From JAZDJP01 sp043803805 (GTDB lineage Bacteria > Planctomycetota > JAZDJP01), in NCBI GenBank assembly GCA_043803805.1, contig JAZDJP010000088.1, forward strand, positions 1 through 8,320: a stretch of 8,320 nt of DNA. The letters are read 5' to 3'. Within the stretch, counting starts at the first letter, position 1. Every line of letters begins with the position of its first letter. A model generated the notes under the pieces. It had not been told where the DNA came from and made no database searches. It saw nothing but the letters and a program-made list of their open reading frames with translations. This document shows, piece by piece, positions 1 through 4,824 of the stretch. The translations under genes and the position numbers were made by a program.

Positions 1-1089
1 CCCTGGCGCATGGTGTCGTTCCTGGAATGCCGGAACGTCCTCCTCGAGGACGTCACGCTGAGGAATTCTCCGGCCTACACCGTCTGGCCCTGCGGCTGCG
101 ACGACGTGCGGATTCGCGGGATCCGGCTGTTCAACAACCTCCGGGGCCCCAACACCGACGGGATCGACCCGGATTGCTCCAGCAACGTGACGATCAGCGA
201 CTGCATCATCGAATGCGGCGACGACTGCATCGCGCTGAAGAGCGACGCGGACCGCCTCGGCCGGGCGAAGGCGTGCGAAAACGTCACCGTGACCAACTGC
301 GTTCTCACCACCACCTGTTGCGCGATCCGGGTCGGCTACGAGGGCGATGCCCCGATCCGGAACTGCACGTTCAGCAATCTGGTTATTGCCCGGTCCCGGA
401 CCGGGATCAACATGCTTGTCCCCCGGCACGCCGAGGCCGGCATCCATCACGGCCCGACGATCGAAAACATCCGGTTCTCAAACCTGGTGATGGACACGAC
501 GATCCCGATCTATCTCTGGATCGGCGACGACGCATCGGCGCCTGGTGCCATCCGGAACGTCAGCATCTCCGATTGTTTCGCCACGACGGAACGCGCCTGC
601 TACATCGGCGGGGCGAAGCACCTGCCGATCGAGGATGTGCGGATCAGCAATTTCCGTCTGGAGGTGCGCGGCGAGACGGACGACGAGTTCAGCGCCGAGG
701 TGCCGTACCCGTACCGGGTCTGGGACTACTTCAACAAGAAGGGCATTCCGCACGGGTTCTACTGCCGCCATGTCCGCGGGCTGGAGTTTCACGATGTGCG
801 CGTGGCGTGGGGGAAGGTGAGCGGCCCGTGGCGGAGCGCGCTCCGCGCCGAGCAGATCGAGGACCTGGACCTCCACGGGTTCGTGGCCAGACAGGCGCCG
901 GGTCCGGCGGACGCGCCGGCGATTCACCTGACGGACGCGCGGGGCGTGTCCCTGCGCGGATGCCGGGCCGCGCCGGGCACCGGCACGTTCCTGCGGCTGG
1001 ACGGCCCCGCCGCGGGCCGGGCCAGCCTGTCCGGCAACGATCTCGCCGCGGCGAAAACCGAAATGGACCGGATCGGCGCCGCGCCATAA
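1..1089 (+). CDS. GH28-like polygalacturonase-type right-handed beta-helix protein, 5'-truncated
   Basis: The reading frame is open from base 1, and the residues before the first ATG (position 10) already read as family sequence (PWRMVSFLECRNVLLEDVTL), so that ATG is internal and the gene starts upstream of the window. Repeated turns of the form 'NVTISDCII...CENVTVTNCVL...IENIRFSNLVM' mark a parallel beta-helix. The GH28 catalytic aspartates are present: NTDGID at 151-168 and the GDD of CGDDCIALKSD at 217-225. The other two GH28 signatures are not: the GHG turn is replaced by TTTCCAIRVGYEG (307-348) and the RIK motif by RTGINMLVPR (397-426). GH28 enzymes hydrolyse galacturonosyl or rhamnogalacturonan-type linkages by inversion; whether this divergent member does so is unknown. 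No N-terminus is visible, so secretion cannot be judged. The last codons and TAA lie inside the right core of the attC-like site, convergent with the SRPBCC gene. Confidence 0.85.
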   Translation, partial: PWRMVSFLECRNVLLEDVTLRNSPAYTVWPCGCDDVRIRGIRLFNNLRGPNTDGIDPDCSSNVTISDCIIECGDDCIALKSDADRLGRAKACENVTVTNCVLTTTCCAIRVGYEGDAPIRNCTFSNLVIARSRTGINMLVPRHAEAGIHHGPTIENIRFSNLVMDTTIPIYLWIGDDASAPGAIRNVSISDCFATTERACYIGGAKHLPIEDVRISNFRLEVRGETDDEFSAEVPYPYRVWDYFNKKGIPHGFYCRHVRGLEFHDVRVAWGKVSGPWRSALRAEQIEDLDLHGFVARQAPGPADAPAIHLTDARGVSLRGCRAAPGTGTFLRLDGPAAGRASLSGNDLAAAKTEMDRIGAAP

Positions 1090-1140
1090 CGGTGAGCGTC
1101 ACGGGCGCTGTAAAGCGTCCCGTACACGCTCTTGTTAGGC
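1084..1140 (-). other. attC-like recombination site (57 nt) following the SRPBCC gene
   Basis: On the minus strand the site opens with R'' GCCTAAC (1140-1134) followed by AA, the typical opening of cassette attC sites. GAGCGT (1131-1126) pairs with ACGCTC (1099-1094) as L''/L'. A short unpaired spacer follows. ACGGG (1123-1119) then pairs with CCCGT (1105-1101), and CGCT (1117-1114) with AGCG (1109-1106), around a TTAC loop with one bulged base. The site closes with GTTATGG (1090-1084). The R boxes pair through TAAC/GTTA, and unpaired spacers separate R from L, as in attC. No T-run follows the stem on either strand, which argues against a simple intrinsic terminator. Fifty-seven nt is at the short end of known attC lengths. 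Because GH28 and the SRPBCC gene converge here, a bidirectional terminator is the main alternative. Confidence 0.75.
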
Positions 1141-1613
1141 CATTATGCGGTCACTGGCCATCTTGTTCACATAGCCCCTTTAGCCTGGCAAACTCCCCTT
1201 GGGCCTGGGCCATGACAGTCTTCTTGATAGAGTCACACACAGCATCACTCAGCACGCTCTTAAAGTGCAATTCAACGTTCTGTGTGAGTTTAGTCATGGT
1301 GCCTTCTTCTGCTAGTGCAAAACGCACATCTGCTGAGTGCAACTCACTCTCCAAATGAACGGCAAACAGCCTGTTTGTCTCGAATTCAGTAACGACCCCG
1401 TGCATCTCAATGCCACGTCCATCTTCTTCGACATACTCGCGAAATGTAGTACCAACCTTGTTCGGTGTCTTCTCGATGAATTCAGATCTGGTAACACTTG
1501 TCGCCCACTGCTTCGCTCGGTCTGGCTCTTCCAGCCAATAGAAGACCTCCGCAGGTGTGGCGTTGATTTCTACCGTGTTTACAATCCTCACGATTGTTCG
1601 CTCCTTAGCCCAA
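1090..1613 (-). mobile_element. Probable integron gene cassette carrying one SRPBCC gene
   Basis: Read on the minus strand, this 524-bp unit begins at a core-like site (ATTGGGC, 1614-1608, one base off the GTTRRRY consensus). It then has a short leader with AAGGAG, one ORF filling almost the whole unit, and within 11 nt of the stop an attC-like site that begins GCCTAAC. This is the standard anatomy of an integron cassette. Joining the two cut points (G1090 to T1613) would give GTTGGGC, a perfect core site, as expected for an excised circle. Base composition supports transfer: 180 of 360 bases are G or C in 1201-1560 by hand count, against roughly two thirds in neighbouring coding DNA. No integrase, attI or second cassette lies in the window, so this would be a solitary attC unit. 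The left junction (A instead of G before TT) is non-canonical. Confidence 0.7.
1151..1591 (-). CDS. SRPBCC / polyketide-cyclase-like small protein, cassette-borne
   Basis: A 146-residue protein starting at GTG (1591-1589), with AAGGAG at 1601-1606 and 9 nt of spacing. It opens with an alternating beta strand and the family's usual 'INATPAEVFYWLEEPDRAKQWATSV' start (start-domain helix and W near residue 28), then strands such as 'GVVTEFETNRLFAVHLES' and 'MTKLTQNVELHF', and ends in a long amphipathic helix. This is the order of the START/Bet v1-like SRPBCC fold (polyketide cyclase/dehydrase type), at typical full length. Such proteins bind a hydrophobic ligand in a cavity; ligand and role cannot be told here. 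No signal peptide is visible, so it is probably cytosolic. It is the only gene of the cassette, runs against GH28, and is noticeably poorer in GC than its neighbours. Single-domain SRPBCC proteins are plausible cassette cargo. No convincing promoter was found. Confidence 0.85.
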   Translation of the reverse strand: MRIVNTVEINATPAEVFYWLEEPDRAKQWATSVTRSEFIEKTPNKVGTTFREYVEEDGRGIEMHGVVTEFETNRLFAVHLESELHSADVRFALAEEGTMTKLTQNVELHFKSVLSDAVCDSIKKTVMAQAQGEFARLKGLCEQDGQ

Positions 1614-1618
1614 TATCA

Positions 1619-1642
1619 AGATATGCGCCTGGACGCATATCT
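1619..1642. terminator. Perfect 9-bp hairpin, possible former GH28 terminator
   Basis: AGATATGCG (1619-1627) and CGCATATCT (1634-1642) are perfect inverted repeats around a 6-base loop. No T-run follows on the + strand (GGAAAAATG) or on the minus strand, so it is not a classical intrinsic terminator. It lies 5 nt beyond the cassette edge; with the cassette removed it would begin 5 nt after the GH28 stop codon. A role as terminator or as structured target for cassette insertion is inference. Confidence 0.4.
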
Positions 1643-1754
1643 GGAAAAATGATTATGAGGGATGCTCCACTCCCGGAATTCCAGGATTTCCTTCTCCAAC
1701 GACGCCTTTCCGATGACCGCCACGCCCCCCTCCTTGCAATACTCCTTGTTCGGA
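1642..1754 (-). repeat. Core dispersed repeat, copy A, with Shine-Dalgarno and GTG mini-ORF
   Basis: Bases 1670-1754 match 4548-4632 at 83 of 85 positions; the flanking 28 bases (…AATGATTATGA…) are more loosely conserved. On the minus strand the core contains AAGGAGG (1735-1729), a 5-nt gap, then GTG (1723-1721) opening a 35-codon frame that stops at 1616-1618 and begins VAVIGKASLEKEILEFRE. The two differences from copy B both change an amino acid (Ala/Thr and Glu/Lys), which argues against a conserved protein. It may be a fossil gene start carried by a repeat. Confidence 0.8.
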
Positions 1755-1793
1755 ATTCGTCATTCAACATTTCATGACGCCATTTCCCTCTTC

Positions 1794-1931
1794 GACTCGG
1801 TGACTCTCCGACTCGCCGCCAAGCACAACCGACAACGGCTCGGCAGGAGCCTCGCCCTCCAATCACAGGGACTTCCAGACTCCGAGACTCCCAGACTTCT
1901 TCTCCCTTCTTCCCGATGTTTCGACTCGGGA
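1794..1931. repeat. GACTC/AGACTT short-repeat block, copy A
   Basis: Degenerate units built on GACTC and CCAGACTT recur here: CGACTCGGTGACTCTCCGACTC at the left, then GACTTCCAGACTCC and GAGACTCCCAGACTTC at 1870-1901. The 46-bp tail 1886-1931 matches 4745-4790 in copy B at 42 of 46 positions. The units are irregular, not evenly spaced, and interrupted by the GGCTC hairpin element. They read equally badly in every frame and do not form a coding sequence. Confidence 0.65.
1833..1860. repeat. GGCTC-GGCAG-GAGCC hairpin repeat element
   Basis: GGCTC (1837-1841) and GAGCC (1847-1851) form a hairpin around GGCAG, followed by TCGCCCTCC. On the minus strand one frame of this element reads EGEAPAEP. 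From memory, that string recurs in many spurious ORFs of verrucomicrobial, planctomycetal and related genomes, marking a widespread small palindromic intergenic repeat. Only one copy is in this window, so its repeat status here rests on recognition rather than on an internal match. Confidence 0.5.
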
Positions 1932-2039
1932 TCTTGCTTGCCATTTGGTTTCGGGCCCGCGAACGGCTGCTGCCTGAAGGCCATTTCTTGTCACGACGCC
2001 CAACCTTCGCCATGCCGGCAGGCGCGCAACCGCGCGACA

Positions 2040-3257
2040 TCATTTCAGCTTGTCCTTACCGACCTTCAGGATCATGCCCATTGAGGGAGTGCAAAACTCG
2101 CGGGTGCCGCCCAGGCCGAGGTAAAAGTCACCGTTGACCATCTCGATCGCGGAGGCAAAGGTTTCATAGTGGAACGAAAACAGCTTCGACCAATTCTTGA
2201 GATCGGCACTGGCCGAAACGGTCGTCACCGCTCCTTGTTTCGGATCGTTCTTGTTTTTCCAGCGGTAGCTGACCACGTAGCAGTGTTCATCGGCAACAGC
2301 GATGTCTGTGAAATTCTCTCCGGTCAGGGATCGTTCGGCGCGAAACTCATTCGGACCGGAAAGTGCCGCCACGAACAACTCCGACGCCTTTTCGCTTCGC
2401 CACGGCTTGTCGGCATCCTTGATGCTTTGAACGACGCTGCCCAGGTAAACGGCCTTGCCCTTGAAGCTCGTTGACTTCTCCATCGCCAACATCGACCAAC
2501 TCTCGTCCTTCGGATTGCGAACCGGCTTCTTGACTCCGGGGAGCATGTCCCCGGTACAAGGATCGAATCCTTTGCCATTGAAGCGATGAACCTTGACGCC
2601 GCCGCTCTTGGCGACGCCGGGGACGTAGACGTTTCCGTCGATGACTAGAAGTTGTTGTTGAAGCCTGGTATCGGGGGGGAGCCTGGTATCGGCAGGGATT
2701 TCGTGGACCTTCCAGGTCTTGCCATCATCGGTGGATACCATCAGGCACTGTGGTTGCTCGATCAAACGGCTAGCGATGGCAAACAGCGTCTTATCGACGC
2801 CGACAATGTCGAAACAGTGGATGGCGCCGGGCAGCGTGCGGTGCTTGACCCATGTGCCGTCTTCCAGGCGATAGAAGTTGCCCAGGCTCCAATCTTCTTG
2901 AGGGTCCGCACCAGGCACGTACAGCCTGCCGTTGATGATCTGGTAGTGATCGGCCGCTTCATCCTGGATCTGGCCTTGTTTCACGAACTCCTTCTTATGC
3001 AGGTCGTAGTACCAAATATCTGTTGGTCCGCTATTGTCCCCCCAGTCGCCATGCCCCACATAGAGTTTTCCGTCGAAGCCTTGCAGGTCGGAGATGTGTC
3101 GAGCGTAATGGAATTTGCTCCCGTCGGGATAGCGCTTGGCGAGGGGATTGCCCAGTTTTTCAAGATGTTCCGAAACGTCGGCAGCAAACGCGGCCGACCA
3201 CACACCGAGGAGCCCGGCGGCGGCCACGACCGCCGCCAACTTCCGAATGAGCAACAT
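2040..3257 (-). CDS. Secreted beta-propeller protein with Asp-box-like motifs
   Basis: A 405-residue protein. The chosen ATG (3257-3255) has AAAGGA six bases upstream; a GTG five codons earlier lies ahead of that site and is rejected. Residues 1-25 form a signal peptide (basic MLLIRK, hydrophobic AAVVAAAGLLGVW, cleavage after AFA), so the protein is exported. The rest is a chain of short beta-rich blades such as 'GKLYVGHGDWGDNSGPTDIWYYD', 'GRLYVPGADP' and 'GNVYVPGVA'. It has an Asp-box-like STDDGKTW at residues 175-182 and a weaker SASADLKNW near the C-terminus, typical of BNR/sialidase-like propellers. No sialidase arginine triad or FRIP motif is evident, so a binding or accessory role is as likely as catalysis. 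It follows the WbsX/GH99-like gene by 72 nt, probably in one transcript. An 18-nt tandem duplication gives ADTRLPPDTRLQ (about residues 189-200). Confidence 0.85.
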   Translation of the reverse strand: MLLIRKLAAVVAAAGLLGVWSAAFAADVSEHLEKLGNPLAKRYPDGSKFHYARHISDLQGFDGKLYVGHGDWGDNSGPTDIWYYDLHKKEFVKQGQIQDEAADHYQIINGRLYVPGADPQEDWSLGNFYRLEDGTWVKHRTLPGAIHCFDIVGVDKTLFAIASRLIEQPQCLMVSTDDGKTWKVHEIPADTRLPPDTRLQQQLLVIDGNVYVPGVAKSGGVKVHRFNGKGFDPCTGDMLPGVKKPVRNPKDESWSMLAMEKSTSFKGKAVYLGSVVQSIKDADKPWRSEKASELFVAALSGPNEFRAERSLTGENFTDIAVADEHCYVVSYRWKNKNDPKQGAVTTVSASADLKNWSKLFSFHYETFASAIEMVNGDFYLGLGGTREFCTPSMGMILKVGKDKLK

Positions 3258-3263
3258 GGCGGG

Positions 3264-3269
3264 TCCTTT
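3264..3269 (-). promoter_or_regulatory. Ribosome binding site fixing the propeller start
   Basis: AAAGGA on the minus strand, six bases before the ATG at 3257. It lies downstream of the alternative GTG at 3272, so translation must begin at 3257, which also puts the signal peptide at the very N-terminus. Confidence 0.75.
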
Positions 3270-3329
3270 CACAAATGCCGCGGGCGAGTTGCTGGGAGGC
3301 GGTCATCGCTCCGCCGCCGAACGTGACGC

Positions 3330-4496
3330 TCAGCGGCGCGGCTTGTCCGCGTCCGCTGGAGCGACTGGTTGGCCGGATTGAACGGTCGGCATGACCACGG
3401 ACTTCACCGCTTTGAGGTACATGCCGTCCGGGTCGCCCTTGGTCGGAGCGATATGCCCGCCTTCGCCGAACTCGTTCCAAGCGTATACCAATACAAGTCG
3501 TTCCTCAATCGTCTGGTCTGGATGTTTGTCCATCCACCCGATGGCTTCGCGCAGGAAGTCCGCGAACTGCTCCGGTGTGCGGTCCGGGTAATACCACCCG
3601 GGTTTCTGGTTCCGGCCCGCCGGTCCTTCCCACGGCCGCTTATCCCACCCGGCCGTCACGATCGGCATATACGGCTGCGCCGGGTCGCCTTTCCACTGCG
3701 CCCGGTTCGCCGTCGCCAGTTCCGCGTACTTGTGCTCTTCCGATCCCGCATCGTAGCCGGGAACCACGTTGTAGTGGGTGCGATGCGTGTAGCCCGCCGT
3801 CGGCGATCCTCCGGCGCAACCGGCGACAGCCAGCCCCGGCAGCCCAGACTTGCGCACCGTCTCCTGCATGGCTGCGAACCCGTCCTTGTCGCCGCCTCTG
3901 GAGTCGAAGATGATGATCAAGGGCTTCTTCGCCACGGTGAGATACTGCGGATGTTTGAGATAGGGCATCCAAAAGTCGCCGGCCTGTTTCCAGCGCTCGG
4001 GCCCCTTGATCTCGGCCCCCTCGTGATTGGCCACCAGAAAGCAAAACTTCAGCCGGCGGTTGTTCTTCGCCTTCAGATACAACTCCAGTCCCGTGTGCAG
4101 GGAATCATCCCTGATCGCCTGCGTGTTGATCGCCCGGCCGCTGTCGCGCCAGTACCAGCAGAACGCAAAGAACCCCAAGCCATGATCCGCGGCGAGATCG
4201 ATCTGGCGTTCCATGATTTCCAGGGAATCGTCCCGCCAGCCCCAGACCGGCTCACGTTCAGGGAACTCATCAATCATCCGCCTGGTTAGGTGGGTAGGCG
4301 CATTCTTTGCCCAAGGCTCTTTCGGATTCCCGGCGTTAGCACTCTTCCCGGACCATCCGTCAAAGTAGTATGCGCCTATCATCGGCTTCGGGTTGGGTTT
4401 CGCCCCGCCGGGCTCTTCCCCAAACACTCCAAACGACAACACGGACATTGCTCCTATGAGAGCCACTATCCTTACGCCGTTTCCGCACATCCGCAT
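3330..4496 (-). CDS. Secreted WbsX-like / GH99-like TIM-barrel protein
   Basis: A 388-residue protein starting at ATG 4496, with AAAGGAG at 4503-4509. The frame is open upstream to 4601, but that part lies inside repeat copy B, and the signal peptide (residues 1 to about 26, MRMCGNGVRIVALIGAMSVLSFGVFG) fixes the start. After it come GAYYFDGW (41-48), a strand QIDLAADHGLGFFAFCWYW (98-116), KKPLIIIF (190-197), TAGWDKRPW (281-289) and WNEFGEGGHIAPT (340-352). This series matches the WbsX/GH99-like family (Pfam Glyco_tran_WbsX as I recall it), whose members resemble endo-mannosidase-type TIM barrels and end in a WNEWxEG motif. The glutamates of WNEFGEG are candidate catalytic residues. Export suggests glycan hydrolysis rather than O-antigen synthesis; the substrate is unknown. 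It is the first gene of a pair with the propeller. Confidence 0.8.
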   Translation of the reverse strand: MRMCGNGVRIVALIGAMSVLSFGVFGEEPGGAKPNPKPMIGAYYFDGWSGKSANAGNPKEPWAKNAPTHLTRRMIDEFPEREPVWGWRDDSLEIMERQIDLAADHGLGFFAFCWYWRDSGRAINTQAIRDDSLHTGLELYLKAKNNRRLKFCFLVANHEGAEIKGPERWKQAGDFWMPYLKHPQYLTVAKKPLIIIFDSRGGDKDGFAAMQETVRKSGLPGLAVAGCAGGSPTAGYTHRTHYNVVPGYDAGSEEHKYAELATANRAQWKGDPAQPYMPIVTAGWDKRPWEGPAGRNQKPGWYYPDRTPEQFADFLREAIGWMDKHPDQTIEERLVLVYAWNEFGEGGHIAPTKGDPDGMYLKAVKSVVMPTVQSGQPVAPADADKPRR

Positions 4497-4502
4497 CTCA
4501 TG

Positions 4503-4509
4503 CTCCTTT
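4503..4509 (-). promoter_or_regulatory. Ribosome binding site fixing the WbsX-like start
   Basis: AAAGGAG on the minus strand, six bases before ATG 4496. It lies just outside repeat copy B and separates the real start from the repeat-derived in-frame extension that begins at GTG 4601. An out-of-frame ATG (4501-4499) and an in-frame ATG at 4490 are less well spaced. Confidence 0.8.
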
Positions 4510-4520
4510 CGCTGGCGAAC

Positions 4521-4632
4521 TGGGAAAATGATTATGAAGGGTCGTCGCTCCCGGAATTTCAGGATTTCCTTCTCCAACGACGTCTTTCCGATGACCGCCA
4601 CGCCCCCCTCCTTGCAATACTCCTTGTTCGGA
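4521..4632 (-). repeat. Core dispersed repeat, copy B, in frame with the WbsX-like gene
   Basis: Bases 4548-4632 match 1670-1754 of copy A at 83 of 85 positions. On the minus strand AAGGAGG (4613-4607) precedes GTG (4601-4599) by five bases. The frame, beginning VAVIGKTSLEKEILKFRE, has no stop before the WbsX-like coding sequence, which it enters in frame. Translation from here would put 35 extra residues ahead of the signal peptide, so automated gene callers could pick the wrong start. Confidence 0.8.
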
Positions 4633-4744
4633 AGACGATGTTTCTCTTTCTGACTCGGCGACTTCCGACTCCCAGACTCCGGGACTCTCAGACTTCTTTT
4701 TTGCCTGATTCGTCATTCGGAATTCGCCGTTCGGCATTTCATCC

Positions 4745-4820
4745 GACTCCCAGACTTCTTTCCCTTTCTTTCCGATGTTTCGACTCGGGACTCGGAGACT
4801 CGCCGACTCCCAGACTTCTG
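4745..4820. repeat. GACTC/AGACTT short-repeat block, copy B
   Basis: GACTCCCAGACTTCT occurs at 4745 and again at 4805, bracketing CGACTCGGGACTCGGAGACTCG. The first 46 bases match 1886-1931 of copy A at 42 of 46 positions. A related run, GACTCCCAGACTCC then GGGACTCTCAGACTTC, sits at 4667-4696. Units vary in length and spacing. Confidence 0.65.
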
Positions 4821-4824
4821 AAAT

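Larger units (their letters stand above)
1614..2039. repeat. Mosaic intergenic repeat region, copy A
   Basis: This 426-bp stretch between the cassette and the propeller gene has no credible gene. It holds, in order, the 9-bp hairpin, a core repeat (1642-1754) shared with copy B, a stretch with GAATTCGTCATTC-type sequence (about 1751-1778), a block of GACTC-rich short repeats (about 1794-1931) with an embedded GGCTC hairpin element, and about 108 bp (1932-2039) in which I recognise nothing beyond a weak GCGCG/CGCGC hairpin at 2022-2035. The order core, then GACTC block ending in GATGTTTCGACTCGGGA, is the same in copy B, so the whole arrangement appears to be a composite repeat. Both copies lie just downstream of a minus-strand gene's stop codon. 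Confidence 0.75.
4497..4824. repeat. Mosaic intergenic repeat region, copy B
   Basis: This 328-bp gap holds no gene of its own. From the WbsX-like start outward it contains the ribosome binding site, the core repeat (4521-4632), a GACTC/AGACTT block (about 4650-4696), a stretch of ATTCGTCATTCGG and CGTTCGGCATTTC motifs (about 4709-4742), and a second GACTC block (4745-4820) that ends five bases before the stop codon of the oxidoreductase. The promoter of the WbsX-like gene must lie in this repeat DNA unless the gene is read from upstream. A CATAAT (minus strand, 4536-4531) is a possible -10 but has no matching -35. Confidence 0.75.

Noticed and set aside
1084..1140. Reading the attC-like fold simply as a bidirectional terminator between convergent genes
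   Set aside because: No T-run on either strand, and the terminal R boxes, unpaired spacers and GCCTAACAA opening are unnecessary for a terminator; kept only as the main alternative.
27..1358. 443-residue + strand frame spanning GH28 and the cassette
   Set aside because: Arg/Pro/His-rich out-of-frame translation of GH28 that runs on into antisense of the SRPBCC gene; no family features.
1614..1755. A second attC upstream of the cassette, using the 9-bp hairpin
   Set aside because: No R'' box (a GCCCAAT-type partner to the core) lies outside the hairpin, and the stem is a perfect simple palindrome without spacers.
1337..2084. + and minus frames over repeat copy A (for example 1588-2043, 1662-2084)
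   Set aside because: They are translations of the dispersed repeats, with the usual spurious peptides of such DNA, and break across unrelated sequence.
3258..3272. GTG at 3272 as start of the propeller gene
   Set aside because: The Shine-Dalgarno lies downstream of it, between it and ATG 3257.
3298..3315. GGCGG/CCGCC hairpin between the WbsX-like and propeller genes as a terminator
   Set aside because: Only a 5-bp stem, 8-base loop and no T-run; readthrough to the propeller gene is more likely.
4650..4820. CRISPR-like array from the recurring GACTCCCAGACTT units
   Set aside because: Units are short, degenerate and irregularly spaced, without uniform unique spacers or nearby cas genes.
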